A stretch of 64,000 nucleotides of DNA, taken from assembly GCF_902502825.2 (NCBI RefSeq), contig NZ_LR723672.1, forward strand, positions 62,001-126,000, read 5' to 3'. The position numbers were made by a program, and so were the translations under genes. Positions 17,766-26,584 of this stretch are shown one piece after another (positions within the stretch are counted from its first letter, which is position 1; each line of letters begins with the position of its first letter). The DNA comes from Pseudorhizobium flavum (lineage in GTDB: Bacteria > Pseudomonadota > Alphaproteobacteria > Rhizobiales > Rhizobiaceae). The notes beneath the pieces are model-generated. The model was not told the origin of the DNA. It saw only the letters and a list, made by a program, of their open reading frames with translations, and made no database searches.

Positions 17766-19182
17766 GATCGTGTCCCGCCGAGTGGTGTAGCTGGGTGATA
17801 GCGAAGCCGCTCGCGAGTGCACCCTCCAAGGTGCTGTAGGGAGCGGGCGGCGTAGCGGTGGTCACCAGTGTTTTCCGGTAGGGTCGGGTTGCTTATGACC
17901 AACCTGAGGGACACCACCGATGACCGACGACATGATGAACCTGCGCTCACTCGTTGAGAAGAGCGCCGACGCCGATTTGCTGCGCGAGATGATCGGCTTC
18001 GCTGCCGAAAAGCTGATGGCGCTGGAGGTCAGCACGAAGACTGGCGCGGGCTATGGCGAGAAGAATAGCTTCCGACTGGCCCAGCGCAACGGCTATCGCG
18101 ACCGGGACTGGGAGACACGGGCGGGCACCGTTGAGCTGCGCATTCCGAAGCTTCGCACAGGCAGCTATTTCCCGAGCTTTCTCGAACCACGCCGCATGGC
18201 AGAGAAGGCCCTGACGGCAGTTATCCAAGAGGCCTATATCCAAGGCGTCTCGACCCGATCCGTCGATGACCTCGTTAAGGCCATGGGCATGTCGGGCATC
18301 TCCAAGAGCCAGGTATCCCGGCTCTGCGAGGAGATCGACGAGAAGGTGAAGGCCTTCCTCGACAGGCCCATCGAAGGGGAATGGCCCTACCTTTGGATCG
18401 ATGCGACCTACCTCAAGGTCCGGCGCGGCGGGCGCATCGTCTCCGTCGCCGTCATCATCGCCGTCGGCGTCAACACCGACGGTCGACGCGAGGTGCTCGG
18501 TATGGAGATCGGCACATCCGAGGCCGAGGCGATCTGGACAGAGTTCCTGCGTAAGCTGACAAGGCGGGGTCTGTGTGGCGTCAAGCTCGTCGTCTCCGAT
18601 GCCCATGAGGGCATCAAAGCCGCAGTATCGAAGGTGCTCTCCGCCACCTGGCAGCGATGCCGTGTCCACTTCATGCGCAATGCTTTGGCCCATGCCGGGA
18701 AGAGCGGACGCCGTGTTGTCTCTGCCTTCATCGCCACGGCCTTTGCCCAAGACACGTCAGAGGCTGCAAGTACCCAATGGCGCAACGTCGCCGACCAGAT
18801 CAGGCCGAAGGTGCCCAAACTCGCCAGTCTCATGGACAGTGCCGAGCAAGACGTGCTCGCCTACATGACCTTTCCCAAGCAGCATTGGGCCAAACTCCAC
18901 TCGACAAACCCGATTGAGCGATTGAACGGTGAGATCAAGCGACGCACAGAGGTCGTCGGCATCTTCCCAAACGACGACGCCATCGTGCGCCTAGTCGGTG
19001 CGCTGCTGCTCGAACAGAACGACGAATGGGCCGTCCAGCGGTCCCGCTACATGACACTTGAGACAATCGCCACGATGAGCGATGATCCGCTCATCAGCCT
19101 GCCAGCCGCAAGCTGATCCATTCCCGGCTCTGTCCGGAAGCACGGCGACCGCCAAAGCTACACCACGCCGGGGGACACGATC
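17766..19182 (+). mobile_element. IS256-family insertion sequence, complete
   Basis: 1417-bp element. Imperfect terminal inverted repeats starting GATCGTGTCCC at both ends (left 17766, right end 19182), followed by a second matching block GTGGTGTAGCT. The identical 8-bp CATTTCCT at 17758-17765 and 19183-19190 is the target duplication, proving a simple insertion. Contains one intact transposase gene. Confidence 0.93.
17920..19116 (+). CDS. IS256-family (Mutator-type) transposase
   Basis: 398-aa DDE transposase. Catalytic residues are visible in [11 protein letters not shown] (D), LVVSDAHEG (D) and [11 protein letters not shown] (E). The CRVHFMRN block upstream of the last acidic residue is typical of Mutator-type enzymes. 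Full length, no disruptions, so the element may still be active. Confidence 0.95.
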   Translation: MTDDMMNLRSLVEKSADADLLREMIGFAAEKLMALEVSTKTGAGYGEKNSFRLAQRNGYRDRDWETRAGTVELRIPKLRTGSYFPSFLEPRRMAEKALTAVIQEAYIQGVSTRSVDDLVKAMGMSGISKSQVSRLCEEIDEKVKAFLDRPIEGEWPYLWIDATYLKVRRGGRIVSVAVIIAVGVNTDGRREVLGMEIGTSEAEAIWTEFLRKLTRRGLCGVKLVVSDAHEGIKAAVSKVLSATWQRCRVHFMRNALAHAGKSGRRVVSAFIATAFAQDTSEAASTQWRNVADQIRPKVPKLASLMDSAEQDVLAYMTFPKQHWAKLHSTNPIERLNGEIKRRTEVVGIFPNDDAIVRLVGALLLEQNDEWAVQRSRYMTLETIATMSDDPLISLPAAS

Positions 19183-19497
19183 CATTTCCTTGGCGGAAAA
19201 CGTGCTTTTTGTCGCAATCAGATAGGCCGCGAGATAGGTCAGCTTCAGGTTGGCTTCTCCCTCTCCCTTGGGCTTGTAATTGATGATTGCCAAGCGACGT
19301 GCCGTCGCCTCTTTCCCCCCTTGAACGGCTGCCGAGTGCCGATCGATCAACTCACGAAGCGAGGGACCTTCTCCAGTCGCACTACCTGCGGTTTCCGTTC
19401 CAAGGTGCTTGGACGACAGCTCGTCCGAGGTGAAGCTTGTGCGCAGAGTGGCTGTTGCCCGATGCGACGAACGCGAACTGGATAACGACAGTAGCAT
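19183..19497 (-). pseudogene. hypothetical protein gene interrupted near its 3' end by IS256
   Basis: Minus-strand gene starting at the ATG 19497, which has GGTGAGG 8 nt upstream. 105 codons remain before the insertion (ELSSKHLGTETAGSATGEG, LRELIDRHSAAVQGGKEATA, LAAYLIATKSTF). The frame now runs into the element and ends at 18991 with a foreign tail. The native end is at 17716. Family not recognised. The original product would be about 118 aa, hydrophilic, perhaps plasmid-related. Confidence 0.5.
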
Positions 19498-19674
19498 GGT
19501 GGATGCCTCACCGATCAGTTGCATTGGAGGGGCTTTAAGACCATTGAACCTGACGAAACGCACGATAGGATGCGAAACGAAACGAAATCCGGACCCGCAA
19601 GTCATTGGAAAAAAACGGTAAGATTTTTGTCCCGCCGCCTAACGATGGAAGCGATTTCAAGGAGCTGTTCAAGC

Positions 19675-20492
19675 GGTGGCGTCGCCTTAACCTGACGTAG
19701 GACGCAATCATTTCTTTGTCCTGAATTTCAGGCTTGGATCGGCAACGCGATCTCACGCCAGGTGGCGCTGGCGAGGGCGCGGAGTTGGCGATGATCAGCG
19801 GCATTCAGGTGTTTTCGATGAAGTTGGAAAAGATTGGCAATTTGGCCGTGGGTTGAGACGAAACGTTGGCATTGACCTGCCGACTTGAACCGCATCATGC
19901 GTCGCTCTCGTCGTCGAACGGGAAGGTGAGAATTTTCTGCGAGGTTGTTGAGCCCTTTGTGCGAACGGTGTTCGATCCCCAGCATGATCTCTCGCTTTGC
20001 GGCGGAATAAGAACGCAGCTTGTCTGTCACCATCACGCGCGGCGCAACACCTTGGCTCTTCAACAATTTGCGCATCAGCCGAAGAGCGGCTCCCTTGTTT
20101 CTGCGGCTTTGCAGCAGAGCATCGAGAACGTAGCCGTTGGCATCGACGGCGCGCCACAGCCAGTATTTCTTGCCCTTGATCGATACGACCATCTCATCGA
20201 GATGCCATTTGTCTGCGAAGTTGCCGATCGACCGCCGCTTGAGTTGGTGGGCGAATTTCAGGCCAAACTTAGTCGTCCATTCTGAGACGGTCTGAAACGA
20301 GACGGCAATGCCGCGCTCGGCAAGCAGGTCTTCGATATCGCGCAGGCTCAGCGGGAACCGGTAATAGAGCCATACCGCATGCGCGATGATCTCGGCTGGA
20401 AAGCGGTGGCGTTTGTATCGGGCGGACGCATCGTCAGTCATGCCGATAGACTATTGCCTCGATCCGCACCAGCCGGTTAAGGCGACGCCTCC
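19675..20492 (-). mobile_element. IS6-family insertion sequence
   Basis: 818-bp element bounded by inverted repeats GGTGGCGTCGCCTTAACC (left) and GGAGGCGTCGCCTTAACC (right, complement). Flanking octamers GTTCAAGC and ATTAAGAC differ, so there is no target duplication; the copy was probably left by IS6-type co-integration or deletion. It abuts the copper regulator promoter region. Confidence 0.85.
19728..20441 (-). CDS. IS6-family transposase
   Basis: 237-aa DDE transposase: FADKWHLDEMVV (D), VMVTDKLRSYSAA (D) and NLAENSHLPVRRRER (E). The helical N-terminus YRFPLSLRDIEDLLAERG is typical of IS6/IS26 relatives. Intact. Confidence 0.93.
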   Translation of the reverse strand: MTDDASARYKRHRFPAEIIAHAVWLYYRFPLSLRDIEDLLAERGIAVSFQTVSEWTTKFGLKFAHQLKRRSIGNFADKWHLDEMVVSIKGKKYWLWRAVDANGYVLDALLQSRRNKGAALRLMRKLLKSQGVAPRVMVTDKLRSYSAAKREIMLGIEHRSHKGLNNLAENSHLPVRRRERRMMRFKSAGQCQRFVSTHGQIANLFQLHRKHLNAADHRQLRALASATWREIALPIQA

Positions 20493-20536
20493 ATTAAGAC
20501 TGAAACCGGACCACCTTATGGGGTCAGGCCATTCGG

Positions 20537-20605
20537 CTGCTGGAAGGTCAACAGATAAAAATTTCGCTTCCCGCTTGACCTTCCAGCAGGGGGAACCCCT
20601 ATACT
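20537..20605 (+). promoter_or_regulatory. CueR-type promoter with an inverted upstream half copy
   Basis: Plus-strand promoter TTGACC (20575-20580), 19-nt spacer TTCCAGCAGGGGGAACCCC, TATACT (20600-20605): a copper MerR-type operator (CCTTCC/GGGGGAA dyad). A perfect 15-bp inverted copy of TTGACCTTCCAGCAG lies at 20537-20551 on the other strand, but its distal half is not conserved. This looks like a divergent copper promoter whose second gene has been lost. Confidence 0.7.
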
Positions 20606-20630
20606 TCAATCCAGACAGACGAAAGATAAC

Positions 20631-21023
20631 GTGATGAACATCGGCATAGTTTCAAAACGGAGCGGCCTTCCGGCCAAAACCATACGGTACTACGAAGACA
20701 TCGGCCTTGTGTGCCCCTCGCGTGGCGAGAACGGCTACCGGGATTTCAGCCCGCACGATCTGGTGAAGCTTAGCTTCGTCGGGCGAGCGCGTTCTGTCGG
20801 CTTTAGTATCGAAGAGTGCCGAATGCTCTTGTCGCTCTATCAGAAGAAGCAGCGTCCGAGCTCAGAGGTGAAAGCCGTTGCGGAGAAGCATCTGGTTTCA
20901 ATCGAGGCAAAGATCAGGGAGATGCAGGAGATGAGTGGCATGCTTCGGGATCTAGTCGCGCGTTGCAACAACGACGATAACCACGAGTGTGCAATCATGG
21001 ACGGACTTGCGAGTTCAGCATGA
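20631..21023 (+). CDS. cueR: Cu(I)-responsive MerR-family regulator
   Basis: 130-aa MerR-family activator. N-terminal winged helix (IGIVSKRSGLPAKTIRYYED), long dimerisation helix, and metal loop CNNDDNHEC followed by AIMDGL, the two-Cys signature of CueR-type Cu(I) sensors. GTG 20631 or ATG 20634 are both possible starts. It is the first gene behind its own CueR-type promoter and should activate the operon of copper genes that follows. Confidence 0.9.
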   Translation: MMNIGIVSKRSGLPAKTIRYYEDIGLVCPSRGENGYRDFSPHDLVKLSFVGRARSVGFSIEECRMLLSLYQKKQRPSSEVKAVAEKHLVSIEAKIREMQEMSGMLRDLVARCNNDDNHECAIMDGLASSA

Positions 21024-21100
21024 AGACCGGTATCGACCTGTCACCTAGCCGTGATCGGCTATCTATGGAAACGATCTTCACTTTCGGATAACACCTTCCA

Positions 21101-21448
21101 ATGCAGTTCCTCGTCCGCATAATCGCCGTTGCTGTCCTTGCCGCTTTTTTTGTGGCAGGCTCGCTTGCACATGCGGCAGGCGCGGCAGAAATGGCCGTGA
21201 CCATGGTGTCTTCCAGTGATGCAGCCATGGGGATGTCTGACTGCGAGACCTGCGCCGATCCTGACGCAGACAATGCGGGATCCCAATGTCAGCTGATTTG
21301 CATGGGAGGCAGCTTTACGGCTATACCTGCACCCCAGCCTTACCTCGCGTTTACGCCTCGGGCAAAGCCGGTTTGGCTTGCAGTGACCAATGATATGCTA
21401 GGTTTCACAGGCCCTCCAGCGAAAGAACCACCCAAATCGCTCATCTGA
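21101..21448 (+). CDS. small secreted Cys-containing protein, DUF2946-like
   Basis: 115-aa periplasmic protein: signal peptide ending about AHAAG, an acidic Met/Cys segment (MSDCETCADPDADN), CQLICM, then a hydrophobic-poor tail ending FTGPPAKEPPKSLI. The pattern signal peptide, clustered Cys, then a C-terminal PP motif recurs in four other genes of the window. DUF2946-like copper-associated proteins have this shape. Metal binding is inferred. Second gene of the cueR operon. Confidence 0.5.
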   Translation: MQFLVRIIAVAVLAAFFVAGSLAHAAGAAEMAVTMVSSSDAAMGMSDCETCADPDADNAGSQCQLICMGGSFTAIPAPQPYLAFTPRAKPVWLAVTNDMLGFTGPPAKEPPKSLI

Positions 21449-21562
21449 TTTGACGCTTCGGCCGCTCCACAGGTCACGTATCACGTGCCTCTGAAGCCAT
21501 CGAAGCGCAATCCCTCTGTAGCGCCGACTCGCCTGTACGAGTTCGGCATAACCAAGAGTTCG

Positions 21563-22516
21563 ATGAGGATAATTATGTCAGTCACACCATTTCTGGCGCC
21601 GACGCGCCGGATGTTCTTGCTCTCCGCGGGAGCTTTCATCGGAGCCACGACCCTATCAAGGTCGCTCGCTGCTAAGTCGACAAATCCGGCAATTGGGCTA
21701 GCAACTGGGGCAGTCGCCTTTGACGGCGATGCTTTGCTGATTGCAGGTTCCACTATGTCGCGTAGCGACGACGGTGGGAAGACTTGGACAGGGCTTTCCG
21801 CGCCGGCCAACATCATCTCGCTCGCAACCCACCCGGAGCGCCCTGGCCGCATTGCAAGCGGCCTCGCATCTGGGGGCGTCGCTTTCTCCGACGATGGAGG
21901 ACGCACCTGGGAGACCCGCTCGACGGGTCTCGTGAAAGGTGAAGTGTCAGGCCTGGCCGTTGCAGCGAGTCAACCCGATATGATCTATGCGTCTGTCGAA
22001 GGCGATGGACTCTGGAAAAGCGAGGATGTTGGAAAAAGCTGGTCCCTTGCGATGGATCGCCCCTGGCTAGAGGGAAGCGAACAGGACGTTATGGCGCTTG
22101 TTTCGGTTGAGCTCGAAACCGGAATGGGGGGAATATGGATTTATGCGGGGACGCCAGTTGGCTTGACCCGAGTCCCCGACTGCTTCTGCCGTTGGCAAGA
22201 CGTTCAGCCAGGGGATGCGATGGATGCGCTTGTTTCGGGTGATGCGCCGCCGTCTGTTTCGCCCCTTCCCCAAGGAGAGCCCCTTCGTGCGCTGACAAGT
22301 GCCTTGTCCTCGCCTGAAACTCTCTACGCTGGCCTACCGTCCGGCATCTGGATGTCTCGTGATGGTGGAGTCGTATGGTCCCACCTGACGAAAGGCGATG
22401 CCTCTGCCGTCGCTGTTCATCCAACCGATGAGAACTATTTGATCGCCGCGTTCGGTGACATCACGAAACTGAGCCGCGATGGCGGCGCCACCTGGTCTGC
22501 GCTCCCAGCGGCATAA
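21563..22516 (+). CDS. BNR/sialidase-like repeat protein (F510_1955-type), Tat substrate
   Basis: About 317-aa beta-propeller-like exported protein. Twin-arginine signal TRRMFLLSAGAF, then repeated SDDGG(K/R)TW motifs (SRSDDGGKTWTGL, FSDDGGRTWETR, KSEDVGKSWSLA, LSRDGGATWSALP), the BNR/YCF48 signature. Relatives sit beside DUF411 and copper genes but have no proven role. ATG 21563 is chosen because it precedes the Tat motif closely. Confidence 0.75.
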   Translation: MRIIMSVTPFLAPTRRMFLLSAGAFIGATTLSRSLAAKSTNPAIGLATGAVAFDGDALLIAGSTMSRSDDGGKTWTGLSAPANIISLATHPERPGRIASGLASGGVAFSDDGGRTWETRSTGLVKGEVSGLAVAASQPDMIYASVEGDGLWKSEDVGKSWSLAMDRPWLEGSEQDVMALVSVELETGMGGIWIYAGTPVGLTRVPDCFCRWQDVQPGDAMDALVSGDAPPSVSPLPQGEPLRALTSALSSPETLYAGLPSGIWMSRDGGVVWSHLTKGDASAVAVHPTDENYLIAAFGDITKLSRDGGATWSALPAA

Positions 22517-22528
22517 AGGAAAACCCAC

Positions 22529-23023
22529 ATGAAAAAGAAAATTACCTTCGCCTCGATCGCTGCTGTCGCAGTGGCTGGATATATAGGACTTATCGCGCTT
22601 TCATCCGCCCATGGCACCGATCAGGCTTTGTCCAGCGAACGGCAAACCGCCGGTCCTTCAAAGAGCATCACGATTTGGCGGGATCCGGGCTGCGGGTGTT
22701 GTGACACTTATGCCGACTATCTCGAAGAACGGGGATATGAGGTCGATCGCGTCGACGACCGAAACTTCGTCACTCGGTCCATTGAAGCGGGGGTTCCAAA
22801 GGAAGGCATCGGCTGCCATCTCGCACAGATCGACGGCTACTACGTCAGCGGACTGGTACCAGCGGATATTATTGAACGATTGGTAACTGACCGCCCCGCC
22901 ATCGACGGGATTGCGCTTCCCGGGATGCCCGCGAACGCACCTGGTATGGCCCTTGAGAAAACAGGCATTCTGAAGACCTATGCCTTCGGAGAGGGCGGCG
23001 TGTCCGTCTATTCCAATGAGTGA
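22529..23023 (+). CDS. DUF411 periplasmic metal-binding protein
   Basis: 164-aa exported protein (signal/anchor residues about 1-28). Metal motif DPGCGCCDTYADYLEERGY, conserved GCHLAQIDGYYVSGLVPADI and GIALPGMPANAPGM with Met/Cys ligands. DUF411 proteins (sometimes called CopG) are copper-linked thioredoxin-like proteins. Follows the BNR gene by 12 nt. Confidence 0.85.
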   Translation: MKKKITFASIAAVAVAGYIGLIALSSAHGTDQALSSERQTAGPSKSITIWRDPGCGCCDTYADYLEERGYEVDRVDDRNFVTRSIEAGVPKEGIGCHLAQIDGYYVSGLVPADIIERLVTDRPAIDGIALPGMPANAPGMALEKTGILKTYAFGEGGVSVYSNE

Positions 23024-23027
23024 GTGC

Positions 23028-23159
23028 ATGATGGGAATGATGAGCGGGCCAATGATGAGCTTCATGATGGTGGGCGGAGCTTTGTTCCTCTTGCTCGTGC
23101 TGGCGGCTTTGGTGCTAAGCGTCGTAGCGCTGCTGAAGTATATTCGGAGGCCAAGATGA
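23028..23159 (+). CDS. Met-rich single-span membrane microprotein
   Basis: 43 residues. N-terminus MMGMMSGPMMSFMM has nine Met in fourteen residues, followed by one transmembrane helix and a basic end KYIRRPR. It starts 4 nt after the DUF411 stop, and its TGA overlaps the ATG of the cytochrome gene (ATGA at 23156), so it is embedded in the operon by translational coupling. Met clusters facing the periplasm bind Cu(I) in other copper proteins; a role in copper handling is inferred. Confidence 0.6.
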   Translation: MMGMMSGPMMSFMMVGGALFLLLVLAALVLSVVALLKYIRRPR

Positions 23160-23638
23160 AACGCTTAACGCTTGTCTTAGGTGGTGCCGCTGTTGCGGGT
23201 TTGGCGGCTGTTATTGCCGTTGCGCAACAAAGCGGCGACACACAGGAGGAAAGTCTCGTTTTTCTGGGCGAGTTGATGTCGCCAAAGGAGATCAGCGCCG
23301 GCCGGAAGCTCTACGCGGAAAACTGCGCTTCCTGTCATGGAGTCAAGCTGGAGGGTCAAGCGGACTGGAAGAGGCGTCTCGACAGTGGCAAGATGCCGGC
23401 CCCGCCGCATGACGAAACCGGCCACACATGGCACCATTCGGATCAGGACCTGTTCACCATCACCAAGAGCGGAGTCTCTGCGGTGGTCGCAGGATACGAC
23501 AGTGACATGCCCGCTTTTGACGGGGTGCTAAGCGATGCGGAAATCCGCACGGTGCTGGCCTACATAAAAAGCACCTGGCCAGATCGTCAGCGAGAATACC
23601 AGGAGAAAATCACGAAGAACGAGCGGGCGAAGCCGTGA
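23156..23638 (+). CDS. periplasmic c-type cytochrome
   Basis: 160 aa. Signal/anchor helix, then CASCH haem site, [16 protein letters not shown] block and distal Met in DSDMPAF. Small monohaem cytochrome c. A clear paralogue at 54766-55200 shares the same blocks and sits beside a multicopper oxidase, suggesting a role as electron partner in copper oxidation. The coupled ATG at 23156 is preferred over an upstream start. Confidence 0.85.
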   Translation: MKRLTLVLGGAAVAGLAAVIAVAQQSGDTQEESLVFLGELMSPKEISAGRKLYAENCASCHGVKLEGQADWKRRLDSGKMPAPPHDETGHTWHHSDQDLFTITKSGVSAVVAGYDSDMPAFDGVLSDAEIRTVLAYIKSTWPDRQREYQEKITKNERAKP

Positions 23639-25023
23639 GTTCTGAAGAGAAAAGTACCTCCTCGCGCTTTGGAAGAGTGGTGACGCTTCTACCTGTCTTG
23701 ATCTTTACAACGCTCGCAGCGGTGTTCCTCTGGAGTCTCTTGTACAAGGATGACAGGCTCCCGTCGCCGCTCATCGGAAAGACAGTTCCGCAGTTCGACC
23801 TGCCACCGATCGAGGGGCGAGAGGTTGGTTTCTCCTCGGCAGACTTGCAAGGCCAGGTTTCCCTGGTAAATGTTTGGGCCTCCTGGTGCGTCCCATGCAG
23901 GGTAGAGATGCCGTTGCTGGTTGCTCTCGCCAAAGATGGCGTCGTTCCAATCTATGGTATCAACTTTAAGGACGATGCCGAAGCTGCACTCAGCTTCTTG
24001 GCCGAACTCGGCGATCCCTATACGAGGCTCGGTGCGGATCAGTCTGGTCGAGTCGCTGCGCTCGACAAGACAGGAACGTTGACAAAGGGACGGCCTGAAC
24101 TCACGGATATGAGCGTGGCCGGTGGCTTCGACCGGGACCAGGTCCTGGCGCTCGTTGCCGGGGTGGAGACCTTTTCCGAGCACCCGATTGCCGATGCGAT
24201 CGTGGAAGCCGCACAGCGACAGGGCCTCGAGTTAATCGTACCGTCAGCTTTCGAAGCGATCCCCGGCTTCGGCGTCGAAGCACGCATAGGAAAACACGCG
24301 GTCGCCATCGGCGCAGATCGGTTAATGCACAGGCTTGGTCTAGACGTGGCGGTTTTTTCGGACGACGCGGCGCGTCTGGCCGACGAGGGTAAAAGCCCGC
24401 TTTATGCCGCAGTAGACGGTCGTCTCGCGGCGATCATCGCGGTTGCCGATCCAATCAGGCCGACAACATCCAAGGCAATCGCAGCGCTTCACTCGTTGGG
24501 CCTTAAGGTTGTGATGATAACTGGAGATAACCGGCGAACGGCGGAAGCGATTGCGCGGCGGCTTGAGATCGATGAGGTCATCGCCGAGGTATTGCCCGAT
24601 GGCAAGGTTGAAGCGATCAAGCGCCTGCGCGGAGTAAACCGGGGCGTGGTCTTTGTAGGCGATGGCATTAATGACGCACCGGCGCTCGCGGAGGCCAATG
24701 TGGGACTTGCCATAGGCACCGGCACTGACATCGCTATCGAGAGCGCCGACGTGGTGCTCATCTCGGGCGATCTCAGGGGGGTGCCGAATGCAATCGCGCT
24801 ATCAAAGGCGACGATGCGGAACATTCGGCAGAACCTGTTCTGGGCATTTGCCTACAACGTGGTTCTGATCCCGGTCGCCGCTGGCGCGCTGTTTCCCATC
24901 TATGGCGTGCTTCTGTCGCCGGTGCTAGCGGCAGCAGCAATGGCGCTTTCCAGCGTTTTCGTGCTCAGCAACGCGCTACGGCTGCGGGCTTTTCAAGCTC
25001 CCATGGAGGCCGAGAACACGTGA
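23635..25023 (+). CDS. chimeric protein: CcmG/DsbE thioredoxin domain fused to C-terminal half of CopA P-type ATPase
   Basis: Residues 1-137 are a membrane-anchored DsbE/CcmG thioredoxin (helix [19 protein letters not shown]; active site [24 protein letters not shown]). From about residue 142 the frame continues as the phosphorylation and nucleotide domains of a copper P1B-ATPase: [10 protein letters not shown] (Asp about 144), [30 protein letters not shown], then the last two helices and SNALRLR. HMA, actuator domain and CPC transport helix are absent. An in-frame deletion joining two genes best explains it. A periplasmic thioredoxin leading straight into an ATP-binding domain is topologically odd, so pump activity is unlikely. 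Overlaps the cytochrome gene by 4 nt. Confidence 0.85.
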   Translation: MSSEEKSTSSRFGRVVTLLPVLIFTTLAAVFLWSLLYKDDRLPSPLIGKTVPQFDLPPIEGREVGFSSADLQGQVSLVNVWASWCVPCRVEMPLLVALAKDGVVPIYGINFKDDAEAALSFLAELGDPYTRLGADQSGRVAALDKTGTLTKGRPELTDMSVAGGFDRDQVLALVAGVETFSEHPIADAIVEAAQRQGLELIVPSAFEAIPGFGVEARIGKHAVAIGADRLMHRLGLDVAVFSDDAARLADEGKSPLYAAVDGRLAAIIAVADPIRPTTSKAIAALHSLGLKVVMITGDNRRTAEAIARRLEIDEVIAEVLPDGKVEAIKRLRGVNRGVVFVGDGINDAPALAEANVGLAIGTGTDIAIESADVVLISGDLRGVPNAIALSKATMRNIRQNLFWAFAYNVVLIPVAAGALFPIYGVLLSPVLAAAAMALSSVFVLSNALRLRAFQAPMEAENT

Positions 25024-25321
25024 CCGGAAAGACGGAGCTATCTCGCGCCGGCGCAGTAAAATTTGAAAGGCGATGAAACGATGAAATCCAGCTGTGATGT
25101 GTCAACGACCTTCCGAAGAGGGCGGCGCGATGACAGGCGCTTGAAACCGCGTGTTCGACAGCTATTCGCCTCGGTTTCTCGCTGCTGATCGCCCCCGGAC
25201 GCGTGTTGAAATGTCGTGAGTGGTCGCCCGGGTGGCGCGTCTTGCATCCCGCAATAGGTGCCCAGGTTAGCAGTCCGCTCAATCACCTGACGCCGAGCTT
25301 GAACAGAATTCCGGAGCAATC

Positions 25322-26146
25322 ATGGATCTACTTCCTTTGACTTTCCCCGCCATTGACCCTGTTTTGGTTGAGATCGGCCCGATCTCCATCCGTTGGTATG
25401 GCCTCGCTTACCTCGTCGGCATTGTAGCGGGATGGCGATATGCTCTCTATCTTGCCCGGCTCTACGGCGGGCGACCCGCTTCTACAGATATCGAAAGCCT
25501 CGTGCTCTGGATCACGTTCGGCATCATTCTTGGGGGACGGTTTGGGTATGTGCTGTTCTATGAGCTGGATGCCTATCTCCAGAAGCCCTTGAGCATCCTT
25601 GTGCTGTGGCACGGCGGCATGTCGTTTCACGGTGGCCTCGTGGGCGTGACCGCTGCTATCATCATTTTTGCCTGGAAGAACGAACTCCCGCTGCTCAAGA
25701 TTGCCGATATTGTTGCTCCAACGGTCCCTATTGGACTTTTCTTCGGTAGGTTGGCCAACTTTATCAACGGCGAGCTTTGGGGCCGCGTGACTGACGCGCC
25801 TTGGGCTATGGTTTTTCCGGGAGCAGGCGATCTGCCTCGCCACCCCAGTCAGCTTTACGAGGCGTTCCTCGAGGGGCTGGTGCTATTCGTCGTTCTCGTT
25901 GTCCTCGTTCACCGGCAATCAATCCGGAAGCGTTTAGGATTAATCACCGGAGTTTTTCTGCTCGGGTATGGATTGAGCCGCATCACGGTAGAACTGTTCC
26001 GAGAGCCTGACGCTTTTCTTGGCTTTCTTCTAGCCGGGCTCACTATGGGTCAGATTCTTTCTATACCTATGGTAGCGGTGGGGATTGCACTGATTTTACG
26101 TGCCATTTTGGCGCCTGGCGACGGACGCCAGTTGCCGACAACATGA
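25322..26146 (+). CDS. lgt: prolipoprotein diacylglyceryl transferase
   Basis: Inner-membrane enzyme that adds diacylglycerol to the lipobox Cys, the first lipoprotein maturation step. 274 aa, seven hydrophobic segments; signature FFGRLANFINGELWGR (Arg about 143), HGGMSFHGG (His about 103), and RHPSQLYEAF. Intact. 298 bp separate it from the chimera; that gap shows no gene and no obvious promoter. An accessory copy, since it is among metal genes rather than its usual chromosomal setting. Confidence 0.93.
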   Translation: MDLLPLTFPAIDPVLVEIGPISIRWYGLAYLVGIVAGWRYALYLARLYGGRPASTDIESLVLWITFGIILGGRFGYVLFYELDAYLQKPLSILVLWHGGMSFHGGLVGVTAAIIIFAWKNELPLLKIADIVAPTVPIGLFFGRLANFINGELWGRVTDAPWAMVFPGAGDLPRHPSQLYEAFLEGLVLFVVLVVLVHRQSIRKRLGLITGVFLLGYGLSRITVELFREPDAFLGFLLAGLTMGQILSIPMVAVGIALILRAILAPGDGRQLPTT

Positions 26147-26178
26147 GTGATCAGGAAGAGAGCGGCAAACAGAGGATT

Positions 26179-26506
26179 TAATAAATTGCAGCGGCCATCA
26201 ACTTACGATCGAGCTCGACCTGGTTTGCGAGCATAGATCGCCTCCTGCCGATAGAGCGGCAGACCGTCGGCATACTTCGAGACGGCGATCTGAGCCAGAA
26301 GTGCTTCCGTCGGAATGCCGCCCTCGATGATGTGCGCGGGCGCGAGAGCCTGAATGACACCGTCTTCGTTTTTGAAGGCATACTTCGGTCGGCGGGTGAC
26401 GATGACCCGGAACTTCGCTGGCACGACATCCAGCCGTTCAGAGACGTCTTCCCCGACCAGCACCTTCTGCTTGCCGGCGTGTTCGGGCAGTTCATCTGGC
26501 TCGATC
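26179..26506 (-). pseudogene. older IS66-family tnpC, C-terminal-side fragment
   Basis: Minus-strand IS66 TnpC sequence: LPEHAGKQKVLVGEDVSERL, FRVIVTRRPKYAF, GGIPTEALLAQIAVSKYADG, LPLYRQEAIYAR, then a frameshift (NQVELDRKLMAA) and truncation. It continues at 29695-30130 on the far side of the younger IS66 element, which split it inside the VIEPDELPEH segment. Confidence 0.8.
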
Positions 26507-26584
26507 GCAAGCGCCCGGTGAGGGCCGCCTTGCGAGGTTGATGCGAACATCGGAAGTCCTAGTGGTAGCACTAGGAGTAGTCGT

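Noticed and set aside
17947..18750. 267-codon open frame on the minus strand
   Set aside because: Antisense to the intact IS256-family transposase with its DDE residues.
19667..20500. Target duplication of the IS6-family element
   Set aside because: The flanking octamers GTTCAAGC and ATTAAGAC do not match, so a simple insertion is not supported.
25024..25321. Short frames before lgt as genes
   Set aside because: None has a plausible start, ribosome-binding site or recognisable product; treated as intergenic.
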